Assembly: GCA_025677815.1 (NCBI GenBank)
Contig: JAIXMP010000005.1
Coordinates: 1,550,001 to 1,614,000 of the forward strand
Direction of reading: 5' to 3'
Origin: Phascolomyces articulosus
Taxonomy: Eukaryota > Mucoromycota > Mucoromycetes > Mucorales > Lichtheimiaceae
Length of the DNA stretch: 64,000 bases
Shown here piece after piece: positions 13,601 through 26,293 of this stretch. The first letter of the stretch is position 1; every line of letters starts with the position of its first letter. Made by a program: the position numbers and the translations under genes. Below the pieces are notes generated by a model. That model saw only the letters and a program-made list of their open reading frames with translations, had not been told where the DNA came from and did no database searches.

Positions 13601-15488
13601 GAGAGAGAGAGAGAGGGGCGTAAAATTAGAAAATAAAAAAGTCATGATGATGATGCTGTTGTTGTTGTTGACGATATCTTCCTTTTGAAAGAGTCACCAC
13701 CCAAGGCAAATATGATCATGGGATGAAATCTTATTATATTTTTATATCATTCATCATTGTTTATTTAAAACATTTGTTCCTATTTTTTTTTTCGTTTTCA
13801 CATTGGTTATATTTATATAAATAGAGCCGGTATAAAAGTAAATCCATTGGAAGGGTAATATATAGTTGAATTACGCAACCTATCATGAAGGTGTGAAAAT
13901 AAAGACCAATTCAATAAATCCCATAAGTTTGGTTGGTGAAACAACAAAAGCATCATTTTTTTATCGTGGAGTTGAAGGTACCACCACCGATCGTTAAAGT
14001 TTTTTAGTGCCATAAAATGATAAAACAGGAGCAAGGACCGACCACGTAGCCAGTTTCCAGACCGATCACATTCATGGCATATATTATATCAATGTTCATA
14101 AAAACCACCGATCATTCTATTGGCAGTAATAATAATAGAAGAAGCAGCTGATGAATAGGGTTCAACTTGAACAAACAAAAAGGGTGAACATCAACCCCAA
14201 CCATGTTAATTATTATTATTATTTTTTTTGTTTCACTTTTTTTTTTACTAGTATAATAATCTTATTATTGTTGCATCGTAATCTGTTATTTTTTTAATTC
14301 CATTCTTCTCCTCTTTATATACTGCCAAGAACCAAGAAATTCTTAAGTTATCTGTATTCCATGGACCTGTATTGACGCCTTTTTATATAATATTATATTA
14401 ATAACATTTATCATCATTACTAGCAGTCATTGTTATTTAAAATGACAACAGCATCTTCTCTTATGGTATTATTATATTATTATTTTTTGAAAAAAATATG
14501 GAAAATAATATAATGACCATGTCAAGTTTAGATTTGTTAAATTAAACAAAGGCGGAGACATCTGCAGATTCATTCGTGAGAACCCTTTATTGAACCAACT
14601 CCACCATAAACGTTGGTGTATAATTAAGCCCTTTACCCCACTTTTAAAACCCCATCCAAATTTTTTTTATATTTATTTATTATTGAAGATGTTTCAATTT
14701 CCAATAAAATGATAAACCTTTTTTTAAATACTATATTCTGCAATTTTCTATTAATTGGCTTCATTTATTTTATATATATATATATAAATAGTCTATGAAA
14801 ATACAATCATTGATAGATATACAGATAGATATTACCTATAGAAGGATCAAGTACTATAAAGTATATTGTATAAAGTAAAAAAAAGTAGAATGAATGGAAG
14901 ATCTTTAAAAAATTGGTCTGTGCAACCATAAAATCACAACAGTTAACATGTGAAAAAAATTAAGCTTGAAAATCAAAATCATCATCCATTGGGTTGCATT
15001 ACTATTTTATTATTATTGTTGTTGTTGTTGTTGTTTAGAAGGAGTGGGGGAAACCCAACCCCAGCTTTATCACTTATATAAATCTTTTCTCTCCCCCGTT
15101 TATATTCTGGATAATGATGGGATCGTTTTTTTGTTGTTGTTTTTATCAATGGCCTCTCAATGTGTAACCCACCACAATCCATCGACACGTTTCTTTTTGT
15201 AACCTCTTCCTCTTCACATGCATTTTTTTTTAAAAATTTCTTGGACTTCCAAGAGTGGGTTATAGTTATATAGATAAATGTAGAGTAAAAATGATTAACC
15301 TATAAGATTCACTACTACGTAATAAAGTTTACTTTCCAAAAAAAAAAAAAAAAGAGGGGAGAGGAGGGTGGAACGTGTCAATTTTCTTAGCCTTGGCCTT
15401 TTTTTTTTTTTTTTTTTGATCGGCCTTCAAGGCTTTATTGAAGTTTAAAAAAAATAGTGTATACCTTTTTGCGACACAACTTTTGAAG

Positions 15489-15528
15489 CACGTGAGTAGT
15501 TTTTGCGGACTCCTCGGAGGGTATATAT
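15489..15528 (+). promoter_or_regulatory. Possible core promoter of the bZIP gene (E-box and TATA)
   Basis: A palindromic CACGTG sits at 15489-15494 and a TATATAT at 15522-15528, about 125 bp before the ATG at 15654. A pyrimidine/CA-rich leader follows. The spacing fits a TATA-driven transcript starting near 15560. The motifs are short and this is inference from position. Confidence 0.35.
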
Positions 15529-15653
15529 CCGGGTCATGAATGCACTGAACATAATTCATACCTTTCTCTTTCACTTTCTCATCACTTTTTTTTCACTTTA
15601 CTACTTTTACTTTTCTCTCTCACACACACATACTTTTCTCAAACCTTTAATTC

Positions 15654-17594
15654 ATGTCTTCACTATCACCTGACATTTCCTTTGAACATTTTGATCCAAA
15701 CTATGAATTGGGTAACATTGATCAAAATGGTCAACCTGTTCGACCAAGAAAGAAACCTGGACGTAAACCCAATCCTCCTTCTCCTGCTCAACGTAAGGCA
15801 CAAAACCGAGCTGCTCAACGCGCTTTCCGGGAACGAAAGAGACGCGAAATGCAAGAAGCGGAACTCAATGTGAAACGAAGCATGTATCAACGCGATCAAG
15901 CCATTCAAGAAGCCAACATGTTACGTCAAAAGAATGATGAACTTTTATATGAAAATAATTATTTGAAAGGTTTTGTCTTGACATTGAAATTGGCATGTAT
16001 GGCCAATCGGGTCGATGTGCCTAAATTTTGGGATGCCAACAAGACCGATGCCTATGGTGCTGATCGTTTGACTTTTTCAAGAACCAAGGGTATTCCTCAA
16101 TCTTTAGAATTCTTTTTGGATCGACATCGACATATTATTAGTTATTCCGATGATCCTTCCAGTACTACCACGACAAACAACAGTACCAGCACTCAACATG
16201 ATAAAGATGTCTTGGCCAAGATGTCTTCTTCTTTACCTTCAACTATTCATGATTTATATTCTTCTTTACTTGATACTACCAGTAATAGTAACAACAATAC
16301 ATCATCAACATCATCGTCATCATCATCCACATCGTCATCTGGTGGATCTGCACCTACATCAGGTCCAACCATTGGTGGTATTGATTTAGCATCCATTGCT
16401 CCACAGCTTGCCAGTCATCTTGAAACACCTTTCTTCCAACAACTTTTGGGTACCGATTTGGTTGCACGCGGACAAGCAGGTGATCTCGCTAGTCTTTTAT
16501 CACAACATCAACAACAACAACAAACTACAATTCCATCTCAAACATCTACCATGGAATCTCATCATCCTACTCCTTCTAATTCATCTCATAATCATGATAT
16601 GGATATTTCTGTCTATTTGAATGATCCCATGGATACATTATTTGATAATAATAATAATAATAATCACAACAATGAAAATACCAATGTCAAGAATGTTTCA
16701 TCCACACCTGCTCATGAAGACGATGGTTCCTGTGCATCCAGTTATACCAGTGAAACAGAAGAACAACAACAAGCCAAAGAACAATCCATTATTTCTACCA
16801 TTAAAACACCTTCTTTCTGTCCCAAAGATGCCATCAATCGCTTACGTTCTTTACAACATGCAAGCAAAGATCCAACTCTTTTTATTCCAAGTAAGTTATA
16901 TTTTTATTAAATAATAATAATAATAAACATATGAAACAGATGAACCATTGTTTATTAATGTTATTATTATAATAGCCGAATTACAACGTACCATTCCTCA
17001 CGATACTCGAATCGATTTGATTCCTGGTGCTGCTATGCGAGACCATATGATTTTATTCCAAGACTTTTATGATGTCGATGATTTATTTAATACCCTGATT
17101 GAAAATGCCGTCTTTACAGGTGGAGAAATTGGTAATCCTGACTGCTGGTTAGTCCCCAAACGTTTCCTGGTGAAATATTGGTTCTTATTACCCAACCATC
17201 GACCTCATAAACGTACAGACGATGCCGTAGAAACCGTTGTTAACTTTGGTCAACAAATGTTACAAATGTTAAAAGAACGTAAACAAATGTATATTAACCG
17301 TGAACAACATCCTACTCATTTCCCAAAACAATATGAAGAACAACAACAACGATCCCATCATCATCATCATCATCATCATCATGAGCAACACCATCTCCAA
17401 TCTTCTATAACTCCTTCCTGTAAGTATGTCACCTATTACTCTTTCTTCTTTTTTTTAAAAAAAAATTGAATTATGGGCACCATCAAGAAAATGCATTACT
17501 AAGATATAAATATGTATTTTTTTTCATTTGAATAGTATTAGAAACCATGAGCGTCTTTATGACTTCAAACAATAATATTTTTGCTGCAAGCTAA
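15654..17594 (+). CDS. AP-1/Yap-type bZIP transcription factor with DUF3425-like domain
   Basis: Three exons (15654-16890, 16976-17419, 17536-17594) join in phase to 579 residues. The basic region at about residues 46-66 has QNRAAQRAFRERKRRE, the Pap1/Yap1 signature, followed by a leucine-zipper-like coiled coil to about residue 110. A Ser/Thr/Asn/Gln-rich middle follows. From about residue 412, across the first intron, comes a conserved C-terminal block (IPHDTRIDLIPGAAMRDHM, then GNPDCWLVPKRFLVKYWF) matching the DUF3425 domain found in fungal bZIP proteins, then a Gln/His-run tail. The typical Yap1 C-terminal cysteine-rich redox domain is not seen, so a redox-sensor role should not be assumed. 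Nuclear DNA-binding regulator; confident in class, not in pathway. Confidence 0.9.
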
Positions 17595-20500
17595 AAAACA
17601 ACACCAACAAATCCATTTGACACATAACATATATTTTTGAAACCACCCAATTCTTACTCTTATTATTATTATTATTGCATATCCTTTATTTAACCAGTCT
17701 TTTTTCTTTTTTTTGTTCTTTCTTTTTCTTTATTATTTTGTAAATGACATTATTCAATTCATCGTAACGTGTTTTTTTTCTTCTTACAACTACAACCTCC
17801 CACCCAATTAAGCATCATTATTTTTTTTCTCTCTCTTTGTATTCACTTGTTTAAAGTAGTAGTAGTAGTAGTAGTAGTAGTTTACCCGTAGTAGTTTTCC
17901 TTCTTAGTAAGCATGATTCTTATTTATTTTTTATTGTATAAACTTTTTTTTTTTTGAAACTATGAAATATTCTCTCATTATTCAATGATGATGATGATGA
18001 TTTATTACTATTATTATTGACTGAAAGGAATACTTATTTATGCCAAGGTTCCAAGAGAAATTAATGAAAAAATATTTTGTAATCTTTTTTTCACCTCATT
18101 TTTTGGTGGTTTTTTTTAAGGTTTGCATAAAGGAAGAATTTTTTTGACAAGATTTGGAAATAATAATAATACCTACAGGTAAGGAAAACTTGTATAAGCG
18201 GAATTTGGACTTTGAACTAATATATTTGATCTTTGTGTTCAAAAGCATAAGTTTTAACTATCTTAATTTGGTTATTCGCATCATCCCCCATCATTCTGTC
18301 CACGTAAGTTGTTAAAAAACTCAGTCCTTAAGTGGTACAAAATGATTTTGACAACGTGGCCAAAGCAATAAAAAAAAAAACATCACCAACAGAGAGAGAG
18401 AGAGAGAGAGAGGGAGAGATTTTTTTTTCTAACCTCACTCTCTCTCTCAGTACTACACTCTTAGCTTTTGAGAGAAATGACGAGCGATTACCAAATAGAG
18501 ACAATAAAAACTTATCGTTTTGTCTGTATTAACTCTATCCTTTTTTTAATGATCGAATCCCATGGATAGAGAATATTCATAGAAAATTAGAATTCATATC
18601 ATATCATTCTCCCCCTTTATTATTTTTTATAATATATAGTATGGATACTGCATCATTATATTAATTACTTTATTATAGAAAATCCTTTCACAGAAAGTTT
18701 TATCTATTAGTCATAAATTTCTCGTTTATCCCAGTCCATCTTTTTTTTTCATATTCTTGGGTCTTTGTCGTTGCAGTAGTAGTTGTAAATGGGTAGGTAA
18801 TATTGTGTCATGCGTTCTTTTTTTTAATTGTATTTTCTACATGTGTTTCTGATCCCTTTATTATTACTCCAAGGTTTTATTATTTATCACTATAGATCGA
18901 TTGGTACATTTTCCAATATTATCATGCATCATCCCATGGAACCAAAAAAAAAAGTTTTATATTATAATGGGATGGCCAATGCATGGGAACATCTTTCTAT
19001 TATCATATTGTTGCTAATAAATGGCACTCGCTGAGTCTTTATTCCTATTACTATTCTTCCAAAAAAGTTTCATGATTTTGTTTGGGGTTTCGTTGATTGC
19101 TTGGTATAATAACTTATAAACAGATTCATTCAGTGTGAACAACAACAACATTTAAACAACAACAATAATTAATCAGATCAGATTACAATCTACTCTATTT
19201 TTATTTTATTTTATATTATTTTTTTACAAGTGCATATATATATTAGCGTTATTGTTGCTGTGGTGGATTCTGTCATATTTCTGCATTATTATTATGTATT
19301 TTCGTTGTTCCACAACAATGTATAGAAGCACCAATTTCTTGAAAAACGATCTTGGCAAGCTTAAAATTTCAACCGTCCTTTATCTTTCCCACCATAATAC
19401 CAATGAATTTGTATTTATTCCTTATTATGACTGTGATGTGGGTTTCACAATTTCTCATAAAACAAATTGAGTAGTAGTAGATCTTCCTCGATGGCAGGTT
19501 TTTTTTTATTCTTTACTAGATTGGGTAATACAGCAGCAGAAAAAAAAATAAGCGTGTACAAGTGTACAAAGAAAAAAAAAGATTATCATTTTTTTCTTTA
19601 TGATATCTTGCGAAAGATCAGGATGTATATAGTAGTATCAGTCGTTATGGTTAGTGATGAGATAATGGTATTATTAATAATATTCACAAAAAAAATATGT
19701 ACCAGGGAAAAGGGTAGGAAATACGAAGAAAATATCCTAATCTGTGAATTTTGTGTCGATGTTTTTTTTTTTTACCATTGTCATTATACCTAAAGGGACA
19801 AGGGCCGGTTTATTATTCTCAACTCACTTCTTTCCTTATCTATTGATTTGCTACAAAACTTTAATAATAAATTGTTGATATATAATTCCAAAAGACGTAC
19901 TTGAACAAAAATCAATACTGTCAAATCTGATTTACAGTTGGTGGTGACAAAACTTATTATAATAATTATCTAAATCAACTCCATTACCTGTTTCCTTGTT
20001 GGTTGTGCCAGTGGTGGATCTTTTTTTTTTTTTTTTGCAGTTTTGCGTTATGTTTCACAAAAAAATGTAAATTCTTTAAAGTAACACAATTTGTTCTTAG
20101 TTCTTAAATGGGACACCAATAATAATCATATGAAGAATCATTTTTCTGTCGGTATATCCCTCCTTCATATCTTAGTGTACATATATGACGTAAAATAGGT
20201 AAGTATATATGCTGATCATTTTTACTGGTAGTTTTCTTGAGCAAGGGTAAAGTATTATGATTTATTAGTAATAAATAAAATATTTTCTTGTCATTAAATC
20301 AAATGATTTGCTGCTGGTATGCTGTTTGTTTATATAGCAAAAAAAAGAAGAACAACACCAAAGAATAGATAAATGGAATGTGTCTATTTCTGTAATCCAT
20401 TGAATCAAAGAAGATAGTAAACTATTCTATATGGAAAGACAAATTGTTGAGTAATATTTACATAGCTATAATAATAACCTGATCTTTAATATCATCATCA

Positions 20501-21560
20501 TGATCCAGTTTAATTAGTCCAAGTATACCACACTTCGCTGATTCGGGATAATAATTAAAAAAGGTGATAGTGAAAAGGACAAGAAAAAACGCCACATGTT
20601 GTTTATAACATATTTTTTTTATAATAAGCCAAATATACTACAATTATTATAACTATTAGGAATCATGAGATTAAACACTTGCTTATTATTAGTATAATAC
20701 ATCAATGGCAATAACAGTAAACGTAACATTGGGTCAACCTTTGTTGTTCCGCCTAGTTGACAATCTGATCATTCTAATTACTCGGCAACCCCAAGAAACA
20801 AAACTTGTCTCTGTCTCTCTCTCTCTTTTTTTTATAATAATCGTACGATTCGTATTGTTGGTTGCTATTCGTTGATGATTTGATCAAAAATGATATGTTG
20901 TACCAGCATGCTCGGGACGATAATAGTAACGGATTCTTTTGTTTTTCTTTTTCTTCGTTGGTTTCTATCCACTTGTTGTTAGACAATATAGTAGAGTTAC
21001 GATGTTTCTTTATCAATGTATTAATAGATCTAAAGTATCATTTATTTTTATTTTTCATATCATCCACGACACGACATATGGTAAAAGAAAAATGGAAACT
21101 TCTCTGGTTTCGACGCTCAGCATGGATTCGATCTCAATATTGAGAATACAATTGTTCTCTTGTTGTTGGGTAAAAGGGATATTATATCGAAAAACAATCC
21201 GCTAGTAATAACAAAAAATAGTATACAGTAGAATAGTAGATGGTATCGTCAGTTGCATTCAAATCCAAAGGTATACGTACGTATAAAATATATCAATTTA
21301 TTTCATTATTGAATATGGGGGTTATTAGTACATTAAATGTAATGGAATTGAAAGACAACTGAATTATGATTTCCAATATGGCCCTCTACTCTTTGACAAT
21401 GACAACACATAAAGCAGTGTTTTAGCCCACAGAAAAACGACCGTGCCGCTTACTATGTTTATATAGAACTTGGCGTGGATTTGTAAGATCTTTTTTATTG
21501 ATATATTGCTACATATTTACAAAGATGTTATACGAGGAATGTAATGTATATATAGAAACG
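17595..21560. other. 4-kb gene-free region
   Basis: No convincing gene. The first few hundred bases are the T-rich 3' flank of the bZIP gene, with a (GTA)n microsatellite at 17856-17881 and an AG run near 18390. Open frames here are short and rich in Ile/Tyr/Phe from AT composition. Confidence 0.55.
17856..17881. repeat. (GTA)8 microsatellite
   Basis: Eight uninterrupted trinucleotides in the 3' flank of the bZIP gene. Confidence 0.95.
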
Positions 21561-21569
21561 TGAATAGAG

Positions 21570-21824
21570 GTATGGGTTTGGATGTACTACCTGCATCATT
21601 ACAGTACTTTGGAAAAACATTGTTTTACTTAGTACAAGAATCAAAATGGAGTAATAAGGATGCTTGCGGTTGTTGGAATGTACAAAACGGAAATTGACCA
21701 ATCGTCTGAATCTTTATATTCGACAGATCATGAATTTGGAAACTCCACTCTTTATATTAGCGACATTGATTCAATGAAGGGTTTTGCCGATGTACTGTCA
21801 GCAGAAATAAATAGCTTTATATGA
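21570..21824 (+). pseudogene. Fragment of decayed protein gene (unknown family)
   Basis: Two short + strand reading frames look protein-like rather than AT noise. The first reads GLDVLPASLQYFGKTLF and on to about 21700. The second, shifted by one base, reads MYKTEIDQSSESLYSTDHE through to a TGA at 21822 with a varied composition including DIDSMKGFADVLSAEIN. A one-base slip joins them. No start or splice structure could be assigned. It may be the C-terminal end of a member of the uncharacterised family found at 24629-25770 and 37346-39386, but that is a guess. Confidence 0.35.
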
Positions 21825-22129
21825 CATTACTGTGGACAAAAACGCAATCGGTAAATTGTCCCGAAATTACAAGGCTTACAGTTGCTTTACTATATAAAAC
21901 CATAATATAAAGGCTTTAACAATCAATTTATCCGCCATTATATGAAAATAAAAAAAATGTTGATTTATTTTCATTTTCTATTATTGTTTTCTTTATTTGA
22001 GCATTCCATTATGATTGTGTAGTAATATGCATGGTTTGGAAGTTAACAGTTAAAAGCACTCTGGGTCTCGTTCGAGGATCAAAGAATGGGATTCCAGGAT
22101 GGACTCTTTGAAAATATTTATACCTCCGA

Positions 22130-22740
22130 TCATCCTTTCATTACCCAAAGTGTTTCCATAAATGCATCAATATAGCATGACATATTCACGTTTGAATTCA
22201 AAGTTAAGTTATATGTAGCAGATGGTTTAATCGAGTCAATTTTGCGTTTTTTTTTTTTTTGGTAGATAATTAAAATAGTGGTCCTTTCAATGTCGTTTAC
22301 TTTTTCAATGATAGGCAAAGTGATACTTTCTGTCATTGAACCCAAGTCTGAACCATAATCAAAATCAACGTAACCAGATGGGCTTTGTAGTTGTAGTGAT
22401 GCCTGACGAGAATAGGTTTCTGAGAGGATTCCTTCTAATTGAATTAATAAGCTGTTGTCATTGCCTTCCATTTCGTCAATACAATCCAATTCTTCCTTAA
22501 TGGTAGGATCATCAACACCCAAAGCTGGTAGTTCATTTTCATTCATCAATGGAATTCCTTTGGAATCACAAGACATGATATTTTTTATACCATCCTCAGT
22601 TAAATAATCTCGCTAATCACTTCACTTTGCTATCATCTATAGGTACTCGCTCCGATGTATCTTTTTGTTTTGCACGTTCCTGTTTTTCTAGTTCTTTTTT
22701 TCGTCTGCAAGGGATGTTATGGGCATCACTTTCCTCGATG
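22130..22740 (-). pseudogene. Truncated gene, possible USP-like cysteine peptidase fragment
   Basis: Reading on the minus strand, frames from about 22740 give HNIPCRRKKELEKQ and an acidic/basic linker. After a short gap, RDYLTEDGIKNIMSCDSKG runs in frame into the 148-codon frame 22576-22130. Near the end is LNSNVNMSCYIDAFMETLW, resembling the catalytic Cys box of ubiquitin-specific proteases (Asn-x-x-x-x-Cys-Tyr-x-Asp-Ala), but the frame stops seven residues later, so no catalytic His or Asp box follows. Such proteases occur inside some eukaryotic DNA transposons, which would fit this neighbourhood. The family call is weak; the truncation is direct observation. Confidence 0.35.
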
Positions 22741-24628
22741 TATAAATAAGGTCATGTGCTCAGCAGAATAAACAGAGAACGCTGAAGTTAATTAAAATTA
22801 ACTGGTATCTATATAATGTAGGGTAGATGTTTTTCCTTCTTAATATTATACAACAGAAAATTAAATAGTAATCATTCCACTTGAAACTGTGTTGCTTTGT
22901 ATAATGATCAGGAAGCAGAATTTCTTGTGCCTAATATATACTTTATTTTGTTGATAATGTGCTATTTTTTTACGCGCGTGTATGCTGCTCATAACATCAT
23001 ATTAAGTGCTGGTATGGAACAAGCATAAATTCAGGAACTGAAACTTTAATTTAAGTGAAACAACATTCTATTCATGTACTACACATTTTTAACGCACAGA
23101 CCATTTCACTGGTAGAAAGATAAAGAAGTTGATTCTGTTATATACAATGGTCATTATGGCATTACCGCTTAAACTGTTTATTCCAAAGAATAAAAGCCTT
23201 TATCATAAAAAGAAATCAAAAGAAAAAACGTGAGTGAACGCGTTGAATCAACATTAATAATGTACTCCTTTGAATGATTCAAAACGTTGGTCTATGAAAC
23301 AGATCAAAATAAAAAGGATTCTCCAATGGAGAATCGAGACATTTTATGTATTATTATTATCATTTTCTTTCTTAAAATATAAAATATTATATATATGCGG
23401 GGAATCTTTCCCTCTCTTTTCCATTGAAAGAACAAAAGAGACTTGTTTGTAGTTTCAAAAGATTTAAGAAAAAAGAAGGATTACCCAATTCAATACAATC
23501 TAAAACAAACATTAACTTTCTGACCATTCTGGACTCACGGGAAGAGCCCCTGTTCGAAAACAGAAATAACAAGGAAGAGTTAGGTATTTTTTTCTATCCT
23601 AAGAGTTAATCACTAAGCTATCAGACAGAGGTAGGATGGCGGGAGTCGGATCACCTCCACATTAGGTAAATGCTTTATTAATCGGAATGCCGCGTAAAGA
23701 TCATTATCTCCACATGGTTTCCCATGCTGCCATCCACGAATACCCTCCTAAAAGAGAATACCGCTACTGGAGGTTTGAATGGTCGGAGGGGAAATTGAGG
23801 GAGAAATATAAGAATGAAAGCCAATGTCTGTTCCAGATTGTAATGAATTGCGTAAAGAAAAAAGGAAAAGAAAAAAAGAAAAAAGAGAGAGTTGGGAAAA
23901 TGAGGTTGAATTTATTATTTTTTTCAGGCTCAGTTTTTTTTTTTTTTTTTTTTTTTGCATAATGGTGAAGCAAACTCATCCATTTTTATATTGCTGTTGA
24001 TGATATTTAATATAATAATTATTGTGCACCATATAGTGTCTATTTAGATAAAGGCTACTTCTCTTCTTAACAGTAGGGCATACATTTTGAAATGAACGAT
24101 AATTTTCAAAAGTATATACACGTATACTTTTCCCGCGACAAACTCTGCTGCTTACATCAATAATAGATAAAAAAAAACATAACCAGTATATAACAATTGG
24201 TATTTATGAAAATCATTCCATATCTAAACCTATTTTAACCTGATGGCAGTCATTTTATAACTTGTGTGATGATATGGATTTTATTAAGTCACTCAAATGA
24301 ATAAAAAAAACGGGTATTTGAATATCTTTAGAAAAATTATTTTTACAAAGAAATGAAAAACTACAAAAGGCTTTCAACAAAGTGAAAATGACTGAGGGTT
24401 GGTTGTTACAAAGGAGCCTACTGTGAAAAGATTGTTGGGATAAAGGATATTTTTTATGAAAAGAAGTGGAGAAATCTTGTCATGACGAAATATATTTCAA
24501 ATGTCGTAGTATATTTTTAGTATTAGATAATACAATTGCTGCACCACTACATAGCCTTATATAAAGGCTATGTTTTTGTAAAAATAAATCTTTGGCTTTT
24601 TAACCTGGTGAATCACTGTTCTTGTCCT
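22741..24628. other. No gene seen (1.9 kb)
   Basis: AT-rich DNA with an 18-base T run near 23937-23956 and a hairpin at 24549. Small frames here are A- or T-run artefacts. Confidence 0.5.
24549..24573. repeat. 10-bp stem hairpin followed by T run
   Basis: ACATAGCCTT and its complement AAGGCTATGT enclose a 5-base loop, followed by five T. It lies just 3' of the minus-strand pseudogene at 24629-25770. Confidence 0.7.
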
Positions 24629-25770
24629 TTATATTTGTTGATTGTTGTAAAGAAATAATTGTGCTCCTGGCTTGGCGTCGGCGCCAGGCGACCCAAAAAC
24701 AGAAACGACGCAAAGGTCTTCAAGATCATTTTCTCCAAAATCTGATCCTTGACGAACAATATGATAGCTCATTGGCCCATCATCGTTAACAACTTTTGCG
24801 TGGTTCTTCTCGCCCATTTTTTGGATGACTGGATTAATTAAGGGATGTAAGGGTACGACTTTTCCTTTTTTTCGCATTCGTTGAAGGCCGTCTTCATGTC
24901 TTTCTCGGATCTTTGAAAGAGCTTTAGTGATTTGGTATAACATGTATAAGTTATCTCTCGCCTCTGCGGTGATATGGCATTTATCAAGCAGTCTCAAGGG
25001 TCATGATAACGTCATATGCGCAGCGAAGGAGGATAATTCCTTATTATAAATTCTGGTTGTATTAGCTGAAAGCACATTTAACTAAAAACTATATATACTT
25101 TATATAAAAGCCATACTGATTGTTTTTACCATCAACTTCCAGCTTCCTTCCAAAAATTCATATAGTTTTTCAGCATTTTTATTAAAGTTTTTGGGTGATG
25201 CCGTTTTGATTTCCTTCGTCATTAGGTATACATTTTCTTCTGATGTGCTCATAGACCATACCCGAATCGCATCTCCTGTACGTATAAATAATAAAACATT
25301 TCTTAGTATAATATTCGTACTAGAGCAAATATCTGAACTCACCATGAGCATGTATGCAATAAAACTTCATTTCCTTATCTCCATAACATACATACCGATA
25401 CTTTTGTGCTGTATTTCTGATCATCGATAATGAAGCAAACATAGCTTTGTAATGATCAAAGCTTACTTTTGCTTTTCCAGCATCATCATAAGCGTTCGAT
25501 GTCTCAAGTATACAAATTTCAATGTCATCTAAGTCTTTAACCCGGGGTATTCCATCAGCAACCTATGAGACTCTTAATGTTGGGGCTCCAAAGTTTGTCA
25601 TGGCCTTTAAAGGTGCCTCGCTAGGAACAAAAGAAACGTTGATGCCTTCATTTAACTGGATATATCGAGAACAAGCTTTCATTAAAGGCTACAAAACACC
25701 GTCATTCCAAGAAGATTCAGATTCAATGACATCAACTGTTCCCGCATAAACATCTTCTGCGCTGTAATAT
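24629..25770 (-). pseudogene. Broken gene of an uncharacterised, probably repeated fungal family
   Basis: Read 25770 to 24629. A coherent frame gives SEAPLKAMTNFGAPTLR, a stop, then DLDDIEICILETSNAYDDAG and FDHYKAMFASLSMIRN, ending KFYCIHAHG at a proper GTGAGT donor. An ACAG acceptor then leads to GDAIRVWSMSTSEENVY. Further exon-like sequence (LLDKCHITAEARDNLYMLY) ends at 24629. In-frame stops near 25573 and 25704 and a missing splice site before the last block show it is dead. The acidic pattern D-x-x-E..E-x-S is reminiscent of PD-(D/E)XK nuclease-like families, and the layout parallels the intact gene at 37346-39386 (inference only). It sits within the mobile-element island. Confidence 0.5.
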
Positions 25771-25878
25771 TATGATATATTAATGAGTACTAGGAGACCT
25801 ACAGCCTCCGTCGCAAACGAGGCAAGCCCCCTTGCCCCCCCCCCGGCCACACGTCGATCAAGTCTGGATTATATATTT

Positions 25879-25954
25879 GGAACTCAATGCTGTATAATTA
25901 TTTTGGGGATTCAATGTTGTATAAGTGGTTTGGGAATTCAGTACTGTATACTGA
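25879..25954. repeat. Three degenerate ~27-bp tandem repeats
   Basis: Units start at about 25879, 25906 and 25933 and share the pattern GGaaTtCAaTgcTGTATa. They lie 35 bp before the MITE. Confidence 0.7.
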
Positions 25955-25988
25955 CTTATCTTAGGTAGTAGAAAATGGTAATAAAGTA

Positions 25989-26157
25989 TTGGATTTTTCC
26001 TAATACTTCGCGGGCGACATATTTTCATTTCCCGTATGTAATAATTTTTAACTTCGCGGATTTCCTGTATATTTGTATTATAAAATGCTCGAAGTTAAAA
26101 AAATCACCTTCAGTGAAATTGAAAATGCATGGGTGCGAAGTAATAGGAAAAATCCAA
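25989..26157. mobile_element. 169-bp MITE related to the Tc1/mariner-like element at 31721
   Basis: Both ends begin with TTGGATTTTTCCTA and continue as near-identical inverted repeats of about 20 bases, the same terminus as the autonomous element at 31721-34277. It is flanked by TA at 25987-25988 and 26158-26159, the expected target-site duplication. The interior has no coding capacity. Its right arm also matches more internal parts of the autonomous TIR (a CAATTTCaCTGAaGGT block), with deletions, so it derives from a relative of that element and may have been moved by its transposase. Confidence 0.85.
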
Positions 26158-26293
26158 TAATTGGGTATGCTCTCTACTGTAACGTTTTATTAACAAATCA
26201 AGGTATTTCTAACCTAAAGCCAGATCCAAACAAAATGCTTATATCTAAATAAAGAAATAACAATGATATGGGTAAGTTGGGATTTATTACGGG

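Larger units (their letters stand above)
9837..15653. other. 5.8-kb gene-free region between two regulator genes
   Basis: No protein gene or RNA gene recognised. Open frames are few, short and low-complexity. Contents are A/T homopolymers, TA and TAA microsatellites, and trinucleotide runs. The first 150-200 bases are the probable 3' UTR of the GATA-like gene and the last 200 bases the promoter and leader of the bZIP gene. Confidence 0.6.

Noticed and set aside
19467..19793. 108-codon + strand frame
   Set aside because: Low-complexity Lys/Phe/Tyr content from A/T runs; no start context or motif.
24549..24573. Rho-independent-type terminator
   Set aside because: The genome is eukaryotic; a hairpin with T run has no such role for RNA polymerase II genes.
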